Shown: piece by piece, positions 27,500 through 34,827 of the stretch
How the letters are laid out: the number at the start of each line of letters is the position of its first letter
Position numbering within the stretch: position 1 is the stretch's first letter
Source: an uncultured Bacteroidales bacterium
GTDB lineage: Bacteria; Bacteroidota; Bacteroidia; Bacteroidales; ML635J-15
Length of the DNA: 64,000 nt
NCBI GenBank assembly: GCA_937899245.1
Contig: CALDKB010000028.1
Coordinates: 6,665-70,664 of the forward strand
Reading direction: 5' to 3'
Program-made: the position numbers and the translations under genes
The notes under the pieces: generated by a model
What the model saw: only the letters and a program-made list of their open reading frames with translations
Databases searched by the model: none
What the model was told of the DNA's origin: nothing

Positions 27500-28687
27500 C
27501 TAAAACAACTGTATCAACACCATGGTCCAGTGCGCAATAATTCCGGCACAAAGGCCCGCAATTGTGTGAGCAAGTATAGCTTTTGAAATTAATTTACGAT
27601 AACCCATGGAATCAAGCATTGCCGTATGAGTGCTAAGGAATCCGCTCCAACACATACCCATAGCAGTGAAAACAGCGATTGCATTTGCATCAATAATTCC
27701 AGCCTGCAAAAAACCGGGTACCAAACCGAGAGCTGCACCTACAGCACCAAGAGCTGTTATTGGGAATGCAATAAGTTCGGGAGCTTGGAAACCAAACAAC
27801 CAATCGAAAACAAAATCTATCTTTCCTGCTAACCAAGGAATAGCAGGGTATCCTTCGTATGCGACTCCTGCATAACCGGCAACTGCGTCTGCTGGTCCAA
27901 AAGTCAGCATCATCACCAGCGTAGAAATTACCAACACGCCAGGAATAATAGCAACACCGATAGCAACACCATCTTTTCCTCCATCTAGAATTGCATCAAG
28001 GACACGCAAAAAGCCACTTTTCTTTGTCTCTAGCTCTTCCGTTTCCGACTGTGCAGGAAGTTCATTATTTTCTGCGGCATCCAAAGCTTTTATTTCTTCG
28101 TCGGTTAGCACAGGTGAATCAAGTTCTGGATATGCACGCAATGTAAACCATTGCATAAGTCTGGTTGAAATAACGCATCCGCATATTGCTCCGAAAAGTC
28201 CAACCATGGCACCAGTACCATAGCCATAGCTTACCATGATACAAATAACAATTAGACCCATTCCGAAAGCAGTACCAAAATTCGTTAACGACACCAACTG
28301 ATACTTCTTGAAATAACGGGCAAAAGACCTATCCTTTGCCAATGTAATTATAGCTGGATTATCGCTGAGGAATGTCATTACAGCACCTAGGGAAGCAACA
28401 CCAGGAAGATTGAAAATAGGTTTCATCAACGGACGAAGAAGCTTTTCCAACAAGCGAACAACACCAAATTCAACAAATAACTTACTGATAGCACCTGTCA
28501 TTACGCAAATCGCGCAAATGTACAATACGGTTTCGAGCAATAGATGATAAGCCGTCTGCATGAAAGTTCCAAACATATTTTGAACTCCCATTGGAATTGA
28601 CAAGCCGACAAAGAAAGCAAAGAAAACGACTAGAAAAATGCTAGTCTCCAAGACTTTCTTATACTTGAATGGTTTTCGTGTTTTCAT
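27500..28687 (-). CDS. Gate-domain (nucleoside-recognition type) inner-membrane transport protein
   Basis: A 395-residue protein with about nine or ten membrane spans and two Gate-like regions, the kind found in nucleoside transporters, FeoB and spore-maturation proteins SpmA/B. Recognisable stretches are LEKLLRPLMKPIFNLPG with FLSDNPAII (about 80-115) and, after an acidic cytoplasmic loop (about 195-225), GFQAPELIAFPITALGAVGAALGLVPG (about 300-325). Its start lies 6 bases after the stop of the outer-membrane barrel gene, so the pair probably handles one substrate across both membranes. That substrate is unknown. Confidence 0.75.
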   Translation of the reverse strand: MKTRKPFKYKKVLETSIFLVVFFAFFVGLSIPMGVQNMFGTFMQTAYHLLLETVLYICAICVMTGAISKLFVEFGVVRLLEKLLRPLMKPIFNLPGVASLGAVMTFLSDNPAIITLAKDRSFARYFKKYQLVSLTNFGTAFGMGLIVICIMVSYGYGTGAMVGLFGAICGCVISTRLMQWFTLRAYPELDSPVLTDEEIKALDAAENNELPAQSETEELETKKSGFLRVLDAILDGGKDGVAIGVAIIPGVLVISTLVMMLTFGPADAVAGYAGVAYEGYPAIPWLAGKIDFVFDWLFGFQAPELIAFPITALGAVGAALGLVPGFLQAGIIDANAIAVFTAMGMCWSGFLSTHTAMLDSMGYRKLISKAILAHTIAGLCAGIIAHWTMVLIQLF

Positions 28688-28693
28688 CTGATA

Positions 28694-29812
28694 TTAATTT
28701 TCCTTTATATACTGAGGTTTCAAATATTTCAAGAAGTTGATATCCCATGTCAAACCGACATTGACATTGAGGTTCGACGACTCCGTTTTTGTATGAGTAG
28801 GCCCTGATACATATTCTTGCTCTGTAACGGCATTTGCGACAAAAGCATGCAACCTGATATTCTTGTAGCTGGCAGGGCGATATTCAACGCCAAGACCATA
28901 AAAGGCATACGATTGTCCAGGAGTCATCAGAATATCCTTCTGAGCAAAAGAAATCATGTCATACACCTCGGCCTTGTTCTGCTCGTAACCGCCTTTTGCA
29001 AAAATCTTCACGTCCTTCAATTTTACATCCAAACGGGAAACCAACGTGAAATCATTAAACATCTTCTTGGTGTCAACGGTTTTGCAAAAATAATCCACAT
29101 ATATATCCCACTTGTCGAAATCAAGTTTATTGCCGAGAGCTAGCTGTCCCATAAATTTACCGTGCTCACGTTCGAACATATTGAACGAATATATTGAATG
29201 GAAATGCCCGTAATCGCCATACCACAAAAGGCTATATGCAAGCAGGCCTTTCTGCCATTCGTCACCCCTACCGGTATAATACACATACGGAGAGTTTCCG
29301 ACCTGCAGCACCAAGGTATTTTTCTTTGCCTTGTCGGTATATCTAACAGATGCAGCCAGTTGGAAGCAATAAATGGATCCCCAATACTTTGTGTAGTACA
29401 GCACATCGATAGGAGGAGCATCGTATTCGAAACCGCCAATAGCAAGAGCCTCCTTACCGAAACGGAATCCCCAGCTATCATTTAGATTATACTGCATATA
29501 CAAGAAATCGGTATTGTCGAAAAAGCGAACCGATCCATTATTGGCTATTACCCTCTGACGGAAATAGTATGAAAATTTTCCAAATTCGCCACCTACTGCC
29601 AAATTGAAATACTTTCCATTGAAACCATAATTCTGAAAAGTTGTATCACCTTGATACTGGTTCAAATATTCAAATTCAGCACGAGTTTCAATGCTCAATT
29701 TTGTAAACTTATGCTCAACCTTTTGCTTTTCCACATCTTGCGCAATCACCGCCATTGCAGGAGCAATGACCATCATCAGCAACAACCCGATTTGTAAAAC
29801 ACTAGTTTTCAA
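28694..29812 (-). CDS. outer-membrane beta-barrel protein, porin-like
   Basis: Start placed at TTG 29812: it lies downstream of a perfect -7 element (29850-29857) and gives the signal peptide MKTSVLQIGLLLMMVIAPAM; upstream in-frame ATGs fall in or before the promoter. The mature protein (about 350 residues) is made of amphipathic strands rich in Tyr, Phe, Gly and Lys (FGKFSYYFRQRV, WGFRFGKEALAIGG, YAFYGLGVEYRP) as in porin O/P-like barrels. The next gene, 6 bases downstream, is an inner-membrane Gate-domain carrier, so the barrel probably lets the same solute in. The exact porin family is uncertain. Confidence 0.72.
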   Translation of the reverse strand: MKTSVLQIGLLLMMVIAPAMAVIAQDVEKQKVEHKFTKLSIETRAEFEYLNQYQGDTTFQNYGFNGKYFNLAVGGEFGKFSYYFRQRVIANNGSVRFFDNTDFLYMQYNLNDSWGFRFGKEALAIGGFEYDAPPIDVLYYTKYWGSIYCFQLAASVRYTDKAKKNTLVLQVGNSPYVYYTGRGDEWQKGLLAYSLLWYGDYGHFHSIYSFNMFEREHGKFMGQLALGNKLDFDKWDIYVDYFCKTVDTKKMFNDFTLVSRLDVKLKDVKIFAKGGYEQNKAEVYDMISFAQKDILMTPGQSYAFYGLGVEYRPASYKNIRLHAFVANAVTEQEYVSGPTHTKTESSNLNVNVGLTWDINFLKYLKPQYIKEN

Positions 29813-29849
29813 CCTATTGTAATTTTCTTGTTTTAACTTGTTAAAGTTG

Positions 29850-29857
29850 CAAATATA
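29850..29857 (-). promoter_or_regulatory. -7 promoter element of the porin-like gene
   Basis: TATATTTG on the minus strand, a perfect match, 37 bases before the proposed TTG start at 29812. It rules out the ATG codons further upstream. Confidence 0.5.
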
Positions 29858-29923
29858 GTCTTTTTCACTCATAGAAAACCACGTCATAAAGAATAAAAAC
29901 AAGACTTTTTCAACCGATGATTA

Positions 29924-31486
29924 TCAACATTTTTCAGGGCCATATTCCTTCTTCGGGCCACGCTCCTTCTCTCCGGAAAAATCGCCACTGAATATACGTC
30001 GCTGCGAATACAGCAATATTGCAGCCAGTACAGCGCCTAGCACATCGCTGACCGTACAGCTACACCAAACGCCAGTAAGACCTTCGCCACCACAACTGAT
30101 GAAAGCCAACGGAACTACAAACATCATTGGTATCAAGAATATCACCTGTCGCGACAAACTTGTCACAATGGCAATCCATGGCTTGTCAATCGACTGGAAG
30201 AACTGCGAATTTGTTATCGTGAAACCAATCAAAGGCATCATGATTGTCATAAATCGCATAGCAGGAATTCCCATTTCAATAAGCTCAGTCTCTTTTGTGA
30301 AGCAGCGAATTATTGGATATGGCAAGAAACAGCAAAGCAATGTACCGACAACACCAACCGACACGCAGACTTTCAAGGTCAGCAAATAGATTTGCTTCAA
30401 CCTATCTGCGCGCTGTGCACCATAATTGTATCCCGCAATCGGTTGCATTCCCTGACAAATTCCCAGCAGCAACAAGAAAACAATGCAAGCCACAGAATTG
30501 ATTATGCCATACGTTCCGACGGCAAAATCGCCACCATATTTTATTAGCTGGTAATTTATTATTACTGCGACTCCGGATGCGGCCAAGTTCATCGAAAATG
30601 GACTTATGCCAATTGCCAAGATATTTCTAAATATATAAGATTTAGGTTCCCAGCAATGACGTTTGAAACGAATGAACGCCTGAGTTCTTCGGCGCGGCCT
30701 GTGAACCGAGGCAACTGGAGCATCAACACTTTCAATTGTGGTATTTATCTGAGGGCGATGAGCCTCCGCAATTGGTTCAATCTCACGAATCTCAACTTCT
30801 TCATCATGCTTTCCAAAAAGTGGTTTTGGCATGAAGTGCCATACAGAAAAGAACGATGATACGGCCATAGAAATGGTGGTTGCCCATGCTGCCCCTGCAA
30901 TTCCCCAACCGAACAATACAATAAACAACGCATCGAGCGCGATATTCAACACTGCGCCACCAATAAGAATCCACATTGATTTGTTCGGATAGCCGGAAGC
31001 TCGTATTAGACCTGTAAGATTAAAGGTGAGCGTCGTCAGGAACATACCTGGCAAAACTATATACATATATTCGCGAGCAAACGAAATAGTAGCATCCGAA
31101 GCGCCAAACGCCTGAAGAATCGGATTCATGAAAACATATCCGGCAGTGACAAAGAAAAAGCCGAAGATAAATGTCAACAAAACACTATTTCCAAGAATCT
31201 TTTCCGCCCATCGTACATCTTTGCGACCAAGGACAATACTCATGCGAGCACTTGAACCGGCACCTACCAACGATCCAAACGCATGAATTACATTCATAAT
31301 AGGCATTGTAATTGCAAGTCCTGCAATTGCAAGGCCACCAACATATTGTCCAAGGAAAACCCTATCGACAATATTATATACAGATGCAATTATCTGACTG
31401 ACTACAGCAGGCATGGCATATTCCCACAACAAAGCGCCAATACCTTTGGTTTCTAACTCCTTAGTTCTATCAATCTGTTCCAACAT
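29924..31486 (-). CDS. MATE family exporter with enlarged central loop
   Basis: A 520-residue inner-membrane MATE transporter of the NorM/DinF/MepA type, about twelve spans. The first half opens LWEYAMPAVVSQIIASVYNIVDRVFLG and the second half INYQLIKYGGDFAVGTYGIINSV with GMQPIAGYNYGA, a MepA-like signature. Between the halves (about residues 220-286) there is an unusually long cytoplasmic loop: an acidic stretch (HDEEVEIREIEP) followed by a very basic one (HRPRRRTQAFIRFKRH). Family members usually have about 20-30 residues here. Single gene with its own promoter; the next start upstream diverges at 31596. Confidence 0.9.
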   Translation of the reverse strand: MLEQIDRTKELETKGIGALLWEYAMPAVVSQIIASVYNIVDRVFLGQYVGGLAIAGLAITMPIMNVIHAFGSLVGAGSSARMSIVLGRKDVRWAEKILGNSVLLTFIFGFFFVTAGYVFMNPILQAFGASDATISFAREYMYIVLPGMFLTTLTFNLTGLIRASGYPNKSMWILIGGAVLNIALDALFIVLFGWGIAGAAWATTISMAVSSFFSVWHFMPKPLFGKHDEEVEIREIEPIAEAHRPQINTTIESVDAPVASVHRPRRRTQAFIRFKRHCWEPKSYIFRNILAIGISPFSMNLAASGVAVIINYQLIKYGGDFAVGTYGIINSVACIVFLLLLGICQGMQPIAGYNYGAQRADRLKQIYLLTLKVCVSVGVVGTLLCCFLPYPIIRCFTKETELIEMGIPAMRFMTIMMPLIGFTITNSQFFQSIDKPWIAIVTSLSRQVIFLIPMMFVVPLAFISCGGEGLTGVWCSCTVSDVLGAVLAAILLYSQRRIFSGDFSGEKERGPKKEYGPEKC

Positions 31487-31502
31487 TCAAAATTTTAGCC
31501 TG

Positions 31503-31529
31503 CAAAATTAAAAAAAATCCAGTTATCAA
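31503..31529 (-). promoter_or_regulatory. Promoter of the second MATE gene
   Basis: Minus-strand TAATTTTG at 31503-31510 with TTG at 31527-31529, 16 bases apart (slightly short). It lies 16 bases before the start at 31486. Confidence 0.45.
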
Positions 31530-31565
31530 ACTGCCATTGATAATGTCTTGTACCAACAAAAAAAT

Positions 31566-31573
31566 TAACTTTG
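31566..31573 (+). promoter_or_regulatory. -7 promoter element of the lipoprotein esterase gene
   Basis: TAACTTTG, a perfect match, 22 bases before the ATG at 31596. A TTG at 31548 is 15 bases upstream, a little closer than usual. Confidence 0.5.
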
Positions 31574-31595
31574 CGTCGCTTAATATTTTACAACC

Positions 31596-33236
31596 ATGAC
31601 AATCAACAACCACAGGGGCACAGTAGCGATAATATTCGCAATTGCCATCTCCGCACTTCTTATTGCCTGCGACGAAATAAACATCAAGGATATTGACTCG
31701 GGAAGCTATTACATCGGTAACTTTTCATCCGACTCATACATAATAAAATTTGACTCCATAAGCCCAAAGCTCATTATCGGCAAAAGGTACAAAGTCGCCG
31801 ACAATCCTTTTCCAGCCGCCGAAATCCTTTCAATAAAGGTCGGCAGGAAAAAGTGCACACTAACTATCGGCGATGCAAACTCAACAATAAAAGTCACACC
31901 TCATACAATTTGCAGCGACAGCATTTCCGGAGTTTATTCAATAGGTAAAAGCGAACAACATTTCTGCATATACAAATACATTCAACCCGACTTCAAAGAA
32001 TATGAAGCCCAGTTCACAAAAGAGAAATACAAGGTTGATGTAACCAAGGATGTAGTATACGGCAAAGCGAAAGGCTTTTGGTCGTACAATCCCGAGACCA
32101 ATGAGACATTTGCGAAGCAATACATAGACAAACTTGGAGAACTACTCAAATACAATGTCTCGCCACGCGACATTGACTTGAAGCTTGACATTTATGTACC
32201 CAAAAACGACACCAGCAAATTGCGTCCACTGCTGATGCTTATACACGGAGGAGCTTTTTTCAACGGAGACAAGGCATCGGAAGCTTATGTAAAATGGAGC
32301 AATCACTTTGCTGCAATGGGATTTGTAGTAGCCTCAATCAACTACAGGATGGGATTTCTGCCGAGCGCCAACCAAATAGACTGTGCAGGATACAGAGCTG
32401 TGCAGGATGCACATGCTGCAATGAGATATATGATTTCAAATGCAAAAAAATTCAGGATAAATACCGATTGGATTTTCACAGGCGGCACTAGTGCAGGAGC
32501 TATTACAGCACTGAATCTTGCATTTATGCGAAATCAAAACAGACCAGAATCGACCAAGGGCAATCTTCTCAAGAGCGACTTAGGCGACATTGAATCCATA
32601 GCGCCACAACACAAGGCGAAATTTAGCATAAAAGCCGTCGCCAACATGTGGGGAGCTGTCCACGACATCAGAATAATTGCAAATGCCAAGACCTCAATCA
32701 TATCATTTCATGGCGATGCAGACAAAATTGTCCCTTACGGATACGATTACCCTTTCAAGGATATGCTCGATCCAATAAAGATGGCACTGAAAGACGACAG
32801 TCGCTTGTCATTGCCACTAAACGAACGTGTAACCAACAAGATGTATGGTTCATCATTTATAAACAAGACTGCACAATCGCTAGGCAATAGGAGCAAATTG
32901 TTTACATATCCAGGAGGAGGCCACAGTTTGCATGTCGACGACAACAACAAGCTCGTGCCTTATTTCTACTTTATTCAGGATTCTGTAACGGCATTCTTTA
33001 TTGAAGAAATAATTACCGACCCCGTAAAAATAACACAGGACAAAAACGACAAATCAATTTTCCTCAGCAACAGCAAAAAAATCAAGGACTTGAAATGGAA
33101 GGCTGACGACGGAATTATACTCGAAAGTGACAAAAATCACGCTAAAATCCTTTTCACCAGCCACGGCAGTAAAAAAATATACATATCCGGACATTATAAT
33201 AATGGTATTGGTTTCTGCAAGGAACTCACACTATAG
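31596..33236 (+). CDS. lipoprotein alpha/beta hydrolase (carboxylesterase-like) with extra N- and C-terminal domains
   Basis: A 546-residue lipid-anchored hydrolase; the signal peptide ends LLIAC (Cys25). Residues 26-130 form a beta-rich domain without a recognised family, then the alpha/beta hydrolase core follows (about 190-470): oxyanion motif IHGGAFF, nucleophile Ser299 in GGTSAGA, an acid in FHGDADKIVPYG near 375 and His443 in GGGHSLH. The last about 80 residues are beta-rich and may be a sorting or binding domain, though they lack the T9SS motif. The family (BD-FAE/Aes-like) cleaves acetyl or feruloyl esters or small esters. Substrate not inferable. Confidence 0.85.
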   Translation: MTINNHRGTVAIIFAIAISALLIACDEINIKDIDSGSYYIGNFSSDSYIIKFDSISPKLIIGKRYKVADNPFPAAEILSIKVGRKKCTLTIGDANSTIKVTPHTICSDSISGVYSIGKSEQHFCIYKYIQPDFKEYEAQFTKEKYKVDVTKDVVYGKAKGFWSYNPETNETFAKQYIDKLGELLKYNVSPRDIDLKLDIYVPKNDTSKLRPLLMLIHGGAFFNGDKASEAYVKWSNHFAAMGFVVASINYRMGFLPSANQIDCAGYRAVQDAHAAMRYMISNAKKFRINTDWIFTGGTSAGAITALNLAFMRNQNRPESTKGNLLKSDLGDIESIAPQHKAKFSIKAVANMWGAVHDIRIIANAKTSIISFHGDADKIVPYGYDYPFKDMLDPIKMALKDDSRLSLPLNERVTNKMYGSSFINKTAQSLGNRSKLFTYPGGGHSLHVDDNNKLVPYFYFIQDSVTAFFIEEIITDPVKITQDKNDKSIFLSNSKKIKDLKWKADDGIILESDKNHAKILFTSHGSKKIYISGHYNNGIGFCKELTL

Positions 33237-33302
33237 ACAAGCTAATTACGAAACTCATTATTCAACTTCAAAAAAAACATTAGAAATTTAAAAATCATTT
33301 TA

Positions 33303-33310
33303 TATATTTG
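33303..33310 (+). promoter_or_regulatory. -7 promoter element of the small-lipoprotein cluster
   Basis: TATATTTG, a perfect match, 28 bases before the ATG at 33339. Confidence 0.45.
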
Positions 33311-33338
33311 CAATAGTTTTACTATTAAATAAAGTAAT

Positions 33339-33695
33339 ATGAAAAAAACATTAGCTATCTTGGCAAGCGCAATGCTCGCAATCTTTATGTTGACATCGTG
33401 CAACAATGGTCCGAAGGCATTAACTGACGGACAATGGGATTACAACTTCCTCGGCGAAGTAACTTCCTCTTATCAATTCAACACCGACGGCACAGGCAGA
33501 TTCATTTCAAGCATGGGTGATGACTTTAGTTTCGATTTCACCTATACAATTGAAGGTGACTCAATTGCAATCGATAACGGTGCAGAATTCCTTAACATAG
33601 ATAAGTATGCATATTCTATCGATGGTGAAAAACTAACACTTAAGGGTGGTTTTTTGGATACCGAAACTACTTACGAATGGGCAAAAAGGAAATAA
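33339..33695 (+). CDS. small lipoprotein A
   Basis: A 118-residue product; signal peptide MKKTLAILASAMLAIFMLTSC. The mature part (ALTDGQWDYNF, FNTDGTGRFI, YSIDGEKLTLKG, TTYEWAKRK) is beta-rich and matches the next gene (ALTEGMW, FKEDGTCVYF, YAIDGDKLTL, EYQWAEAE), so the two are tandem paralogues. The layout resembles a lipocalin/META-like sandwich. It is probably co-transcribed with that gene (24-base gap). Function unknown. Confidence 0.75.
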   Translation: MKKTLAILASAMLAIFMLTSCNNGPKALTDGQWDYNFLGEVTSSYQFNTDGTGRFISSMGDDFSFDFTYTIEGDSIAIDNGAEFLNIDKYAYSIDGEKLTLKGGFLDTETTYEWAKRK

Positions 33696-33719
33696 TAAAC
33701 ATTTAAAAATAAAATTATC

Positions 33720-34142
33720 ATGAAAAAGACATTAGTATTTTTGGCAAGCGTAGCATTTGTAGCACTTATGGCAGTTTCTTGTGGCGGAAACGCTGTTGAA
33801 ATGACTGCAGAAGAAGAAAACGCACTTGAAGCATCTCTTGAAGAAGCACTAGCTCCTGTTGAAGAAAAGGCTCTTACAGAAGGAATGTGGGTTAACAAAG
33901 ACATTAACACAACATCGTACACTTTCAAAGAAGATGGAACTTGCGTATATTTCAGCGACAGCGAAACTTTCGGCGGAACAACTGAATGGAACTACGCTAT
34001 CGATGGCGACAAACTTACATTAAGTATTGAAAACGACGGAATGTCAATGTCAAAAGAAATGACCTTCTCTATTAAGGGACAAACTCTTACTATCACAGAA
34101 GCTGGTTTCCCAATGGAATACCAATGGGCAGAAGCAGAATAA
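33720..34142 (+). CDS. small lipoprotein B, paralogue of A
   Basis: A 140-residue product; signal peptide MKKTLVFLASVAFVALMAVSC, near-identical to that of lipoprotein C downstream. After the lipid Cys an acidic linker (TAEEENALEASLEEALAPVEE) of about 28 residues is followed by a domain that matches lipoprotein A from its ALTxGxW motif on. The linker is absent from A and looks like the low-complexity Glu/Ala/Val region of C. The gene ends at a strong terminator. Function unknown. Confidence 0.75.
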   Translation: MKKTLVFLASVAFVALMAVSCGGNAVEMTAEEENALEASLEEALAPVEEKALTEGMWVNKDINTTSYTFKEDGTCVYFSDSETFGGTTEWNYAIDGDKLTLSIENDGMSMSKEMTFSIKGQTLTITEAGFPMEYQWAEAE

Positions 34143-34161
34143 TCTGCATATTTTGAAATAC

Positions 34162-34193
34162 AAAAAAGGTCTCGAAAAATCGAGACCTTTTTT
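34162..34193 (+). terminator. Rho-independent terminator of lipoprotein B
   Basis: AAAAAAGGTCTCG pairs with CGAGACCTTTTTT around a short loop, followed by AT-rich sequence. The GGTCTCG stem also occurs in the hairpin at 10771. Confidence 0.88.
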
Positions 34194-34205
34194 ATTTTAT
34201 TTTTT

Positions 34206-34237
34206 TTGTCCACGTTTTGAAAAAAGCAATACCTTTG
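34206..34237 (+). promoter_or_regulatory. Bacteroidetes-type promoter of lipoprotein C
   Basis: TTG at 34206-34208 and TACCTTTG at 34230-34237, 21 bases apart, 30 bases before the ATG at 34268. Confidence 0.6.
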
Positions 34238-34267
34238 CGGAAGTTTTAATTTTAATTTTTACACACA

Positions 34268-34753
34268 ATGAAAAAGACATTCGTATTTATGGCAAGTGCT
34301 CTTTTCGTAGCACTCATGGCTGTATCTTGCAACGATGCACCAAAGGAAGAAGCAATTGAAGAAGAAGCTGCTGTTGAAGAAACTGCAACTGTTGAAGAAC
34401 CTGTAGCAGAAGAAGCTGCTGTAGCTTCAACTGAAACTAAAACTGAAGCTGTTGATTTCAATGCATACCTTGACGAATATGAAAAACTCGTTGTAAGCTA
34501 TGAAGAATTGGCTGAAAACGGTGGTATCGACAAGGCAAAGGAAGTTAAGCAGAACGCTGAAGTTGTAAAGGCAAAGATCGTTAAGGAAAACCTTGATGAC
34601 GCTCAGCTTGCTCGCTTCTCAAAATTGAACGAAAGAATGGTTAATGCATCTGCTAAGATTGCAAAGAAGACTGCTGACAGCGCAAAGGAAGGCGTTGAAA
34701 AGGGTAAAGATGCAGCTAACAAGATTGGTAACGCATTAGGAAAGAAGAACTAA
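34268..34753 (+). CDS. small lipoprotein C with acidic repeat and amphipathic helix
   Basis: A 161-residue product with signal peptide MKKTFVFMASALFVALMAVSC, nearly the same as lipoprotein B. The mature chain starts with a low-complexity Glu/Ala/Val region (about 25-60), a short NAYLDEYEKLVVSYEEL motif reminiscent of Bacteroidales lipoproteins of unknown function, and ends in a Lys/Ala-rich amphipathic helix (about 85-161). Clear promoter and terminator on either side make it a single-gene unit. Probably periplasmic and membrane-tethered; function unknown. Confidence 0.75.
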   Translation: MKKTFVFMASALFVALMAVSCNDAPKEEAIEEEAAVEETATVEEPVAEEAAVASTETKTEAVDFNAYLDEYEKLVVSYEELAENGGIDKAKEVKQNAEVVKAKIVKENLDDAQLARFSKLNERMVNASAKIAKKTADSAKEGVEKGKDAANKIGNALGKKN

Positions 34754-34770
34754 TCGATATTGATTAAACA

Positions 34771-34804
34771 AAAAAAGACTGCCTGTCGGCAGTCTTTTTT
34801 TTTA
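34771..34804. terminator. Bidirectional terminator between lipoprotein C and the ABC-F gene
   Basis: AAAAAAGACTGCC pairs with GGCAGTCTTTTTT around TGTC; A and T runs lie on both sides, so it can serve the plus-strand gene and the minus-strand gene ending at 34828. Confidence 0.88.
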
Positions 34805-34827
34805 CATACCAAATATAAACATATATA

